From contig CAZKTU010000303.1 in the NCBI GenBank assembly GCA_964555675.1, forward strand, positions 1 through 7,028: a DNA stretch of 7,028 nt, given 5' to 3'. The notes under the pieces were generated by a model, which was given only the letters and a program-made list of their open reading frames with translations, made no database searches and had not been told where the DNA came from. Shown here one piece after another: positions 4,972 to 7,028 of the stretch (position 1 is its first letter; every line of letters starts with the position of its first letter). The stretch comes from CAIWXH01 sp964555675. GTDB lineage: Bacteria > Chloroflexota > Chloroflexia > Chloroflexales > Chloroflexaceae. Made by a program: the position numbers and the translations under genes.

Positions 4972-6579
4972 CTCACTGCGCTGCTGCGACGGGCCCGCTC
5001 GGGGGCTCTGCGCAACAGCCTGATCGTGATGGGGGGCTTCGTCCTCAGTCGGGCCACCGGGGTGCTGCGCGACGTAATCGTCTCGTACTACTTCGGCACC
5101 TCGCCCGAGGCCGCGGCCTACAGAGGCGCCCTGCTGGTGGTCGACCTGCTCTACCTGGTGATTATCGGCGGGGCCCTGGGCAGCACCTTCATCCCGATCT
5201 TCATCGAGGTGTGGGAGCGCGACGGCCAGGCCCGGGCCTGGCGCCTGGCCAGCGCCGTGGTCACCTGGGCCTTGCTGCTCCTGGCCGCCTCCAGTGCCAT
5301 CCTCTATGTGGCCGCCCCGTGGCTCGTCGAGGCCCTGTACGGCGGCCGGGGCTTCGACGAGCCCACCCTGGCGCTCACGGTCCAGCTCGCCCGGCTCTTC
5401 CTGCTCTCGCCCTTGCTGCTGGGATTGGGCGGGCTGGCCATGGCCGCGCTCAACGCCCGCGACCGCTTCACCCTGCCGGCGCTGGCGCCCACGCTCTACA
5501 ACCTGGGCATCATCGCCGGGGCCCTGCTCGAGCCCTGGTTCGGCATCTGGGGCATGGCCTGGGGCGTGGTGGCGGGCGCGCTGCTCTACCTGCTGGTGCA
5601 GATCCCCGGCCTGCTGGGCATCGGCATGCGCCTGCGTCTGCAGCTCGGTCGGGGCATGGCCGAGCTGGGCCGGGTGGCCCGCCAGATGAGCCCGCGCGTG
5701 CTCGGCCAGGCCGCCGCCCACATGAGCCTGGTGGTGACCCTGGCCCTGGCCGCGCGCCTCGACGACGGCGACGCGAAGGTGGCCGGCCTGGGCTACGCCT
5801 ACCAGCTTATGCTGCTGCCCTACGGCATCTTCTCGCTCAGCCTCAGCCAGGTGGCCTTCCCGCGCCTGGCCCGCCTGGTGGCCGAGGGCCGCCGCGACGA
5901 GCTGGTCGCCGACGTGCGCCGCACCCTGGCCACCATCCTCTGGCTGACCCTGCCGGGCGCCGCAGCGCTGCTGGTGCTGGGCTTCCCGGCCGCCCGGGCC
6001 CTCTTCGAGCGGGGCGAGTTCGACGCCCTCTCGCTCAGCTATACGGTCAGCGCCCTGGGCGGCTACGTGCTGGCCCTGCCGGCCTTCGCCGCCTCCGAGA
6101 TCCTCATCCGCACCTTCTACGCCATGCAGCGCACCTGGACGCCCGTGCTGGTCGGTCTGCTACAGGTCAGCCTGAACCTCGGGCTCGGCTTCGCGCTGCT
6201 GCGGGCAGGCAACGACGTGGCGGCCCTGGCTCTGTCCTTCAGCGTGGCCAACAACCTCGAGGCTCTGCTGCTCTTCGGGCTGCTCGCCCTGGCCCTGCCC
6301 GGCATCTGGCGCGACGGGCGCTTCTGGCGCACCCTGGGGGCCTCGGCCGCCGCGGCCCTGGCCATGGGCGGGCTGCTGGCGGCCCTCGTGGCCGGCTCGC
6401 GCGCCCTCGTCCCTGCCCTGGCCCCGGGCGCGCCCTATGATTGGTTGGGCGACCTGCCCGGCCTGCTGGCCTGGCTCGCCCTGGCCGTGGCTCTCGGGGC
6501 GGCGGCCTACCTGGCCATCAGCGCCCTGCTCGGGGCCGCGCCGGCGCGCGCTGCCCTGGGGCGGATTCGGCGGCGGTAG
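4966..6579 (+). CDS. murJ: Lipid II flippase MurJ (MviN family)
   Basis: Integral membrane protein of the MOP exporter superfamily that flips lipid II across the cytoplasmic membrane for peptidoglycan synthesis. With the GTG start it has 537 residues, normal for the family (about 500-550, roughly 14 membrane helices), and hydrophobic segments run through the whole length. Family landmarks: SRATGVLRD (28-36) in helix 1, whose two Arg (29 and 35) have the spacing of the essential E. coli Arg18/Arg24; AALNARDRFTLPALAPTLYN; PYGIFSLSLSQVAFPRLARL; FERGEFD; and IRTFYAMQRTWTPV. The positions matching E. coli Asp39 and Arg52 appear to be Ala and Tyr (EAAAYRG, DLLYLVIIGG); related distant MurJ proteins also vary here, so this is not taken as loss of function. 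It has its own SD and a candidate promoter. Its 3' end overlaps the convergent glycosyltransferase gene. Other MOP transporters (Wzx) are less likely given the N-terminal motif. Confidence 0.93.
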   Translation: MQLTALLRRARSGALRNSLIVMGGFVLSRATGVLRDVIVSYYFGTSPEAAAYRGALLVVDLLYLVIIGGALGSTFIPIFIEVWERDGQARAWRLASAVVTWALLLLAASSAILYVAAPWLVEALYGGRGFDEPTLALTVQLARLFLLSPLLLGLGGLAMAALNARDRFTLPALAPTLYNLGIIAGALLEPWFGIWGMAWGVVAGALLYLLVQIPGLLGIGMRLRLQLGRGMAELGRVARQMSPRVLGQAAAHMSLVVTLALAARLDDGDAKVAGLGYAYQLMLLPYGIFSLSLSQVAFPRLARLVAEGRRDELVADVRRTLATILWLTLPGAAALLVLGFPAARALFERGEFDALSLSYTVSALGGYVLALPAFAASEILIRTFYAMQRTWTPVLVGLLQVSLNLGLGFALLRAGNDVAALALSFSVANNLEALLLFGLLALALPGIWRDGRFWRTLGASAAAALAMGGLLAALVAGSRALVPALAPGAPYDWLGDLPGLLAWLALAVALGAAAYLAISALLGAAPARAALGRIRRR

Positions 6580-7028
6580 CGCCCAGCAGCCGCTCGTAGA
6601 GCGCGCGGAAGCCGCCCCCGAGCTGGTCGTACCCGAAGCTGGCGACGACCTTGGCCCGCCCGTGTTCGCCGTAGCGGCGGCGCAGGGCCGCATCTTCGCC
6701 CAGGGCGCGCACGGCCTCGGCGTAGCCGGCGACGTCGTCGCGGGCCACCAGCAGGCCGTTCTGCTCGTGGTCGACCACCTCGGGCAGGGCCGAGGCGTTG
6801 GTGGTCACTACGGGGCGGCCGCAGGCCAGGGCCTCGGCGGGGGCGATGCCGAAGCCCTCGAGGCGCGAGGGGAAGAGCAGGATGTCGCTGCTCTGGTAGG
6901 CCGCCACCAGGCCGGCCCGGTCGGGCGAGCCGATCGGCACCATGCGCGGGTGCGGGGGCGCCGTCTCTTTGCCCTGGAAGCCGCCCGTGTAGTAGAGCAC
7001 ATAGTCGTCGGGCAGCAGGGCCATGATC
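6518..7028 (-). CDS. Glycosyltransferase (GT-B fold, family 4/group 1), C-terminal part
   Basis: Transfers a sugar from a nucleotide-sugar donor, probably to an envelope glycan or lipid, in the cytoplasm or at the membrane face. The gene enters from the right edge, so only about 170 C-terminal residues are visible; a full enzyme is usually 350-420. The donor-binding domain is clear: a DYVLYYTGG strand, then LVAAYQSSDILLFPS, then the E-x7-E motif in LEGFGIAPAEALACG (the two Glu are 8 apart), followed by RPVVTTNASALPEVV and NGLLV, the standard order for GT4. The last 20 or so residues are Pro/Ala/Arg-rich and are encoded over the convergent 3' end of murJ, so they are probably an unconserved tail. 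The substrate cannot be told from this fragment. Confidence 0.93.
   Translation of the reverse strand, partial: IMALLPDDYVLYYTGGFQGKETAPPHPRMVPIGSPDRAGLVAAYQSSDILLFPSRLEGFGIAPAEALACGRPVVTTNASALPEVVDHEQNGLLVARDDVAGYAEAVRALGEDAALRRRYGEHGRAKVVASFGYDQLGGGFRALYERLLGATAAESAPGQRAPARPRAGR

Noticed and set aside
1..7028. CRISPR arrays, insertion sequences, phage or defence genes.
   Set aside because: No regularly spaced repeats, transposase or integrase motifs, or target-site duplications were seen; gene content and base composition look chromosomal throughout.

Overview
The window is a compact, very GC-rich bacterial chromosome segment (about 70% GC by eye). It carries housekeeping genes with two less conserved genes between them. 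The mixture suggests a member of the Chloroflexota, perhaps the Chloroflexia (Roseiflexus/Kouleothrix-like): a secreted protein with a Thr/Pro linker and PPC-like repeats, a multi-spanning M28-like membrane protein, and a divergent MurJ with a Tyr-Leu-x(n)-Gly-Gly second helix. This placement is inference from gene style, not a database match.

Layout, left to right. (1) 1-470, + strand: the 3' end of a type I-beta DAHP synthase (shikimate pathway), closed by a strong intrinsic terminator at 484-521. (2) 545-574: a near-perfect housekeeping promoter drives a secreted 497-residue protein (621-2114). This has a signal peptide, an Ig-like domain, a Thr/Pro linker and two PPC-like repeats. It is followed after 49 bases, probably in the same transcript, by a four-helix membrane protein (2164-3330) that keeps the M28 aminopeptidase framework but has lost the zinc ligands. 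(3) 3346-3374: a promoter whose predicted start coincides with the 5' base of a long-range RNA fold (3380-3545). This is a 166-nt structured RNA with a 23-bp closing arm, many G-U pairs valid only on the + strand, a side hairpin and an apical arm. Overall it resembles 6S RNA. Its 3' strand ends 7 bases before holA (3553-4527, DNA polymerase III delta). (4) 4592-4855, - strand: rpsT (ribosomal protein S20) with a TTG start, a strong Shine-Dalgarno and a textbook terminator (stem 4540-4575, U-tract 4535-4539). It faces holA convergently. (5) A divergent regulatory region (4856-4971) separates rpsT from murJ (4966-6579, lipid II flippase). (6) 6518-7028, - strand: the C-terminal half of a GT-B family glycosyltransferase, whose 3' end overlaps murJ tail-to-tail by 62 bases.

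The genes do not form one pathway. They cover aromatic amino acid synthesis, cell surface or secreted proteins, replication (holA), translation (rpsT), and cell envelope synthesis (murJ, glycosyltransferase). The items most worth a second look are the structured RNA before holA, with its possible masking of the holA ribosome binding site, and the apparently catalytically dead M28-like membrane protein.
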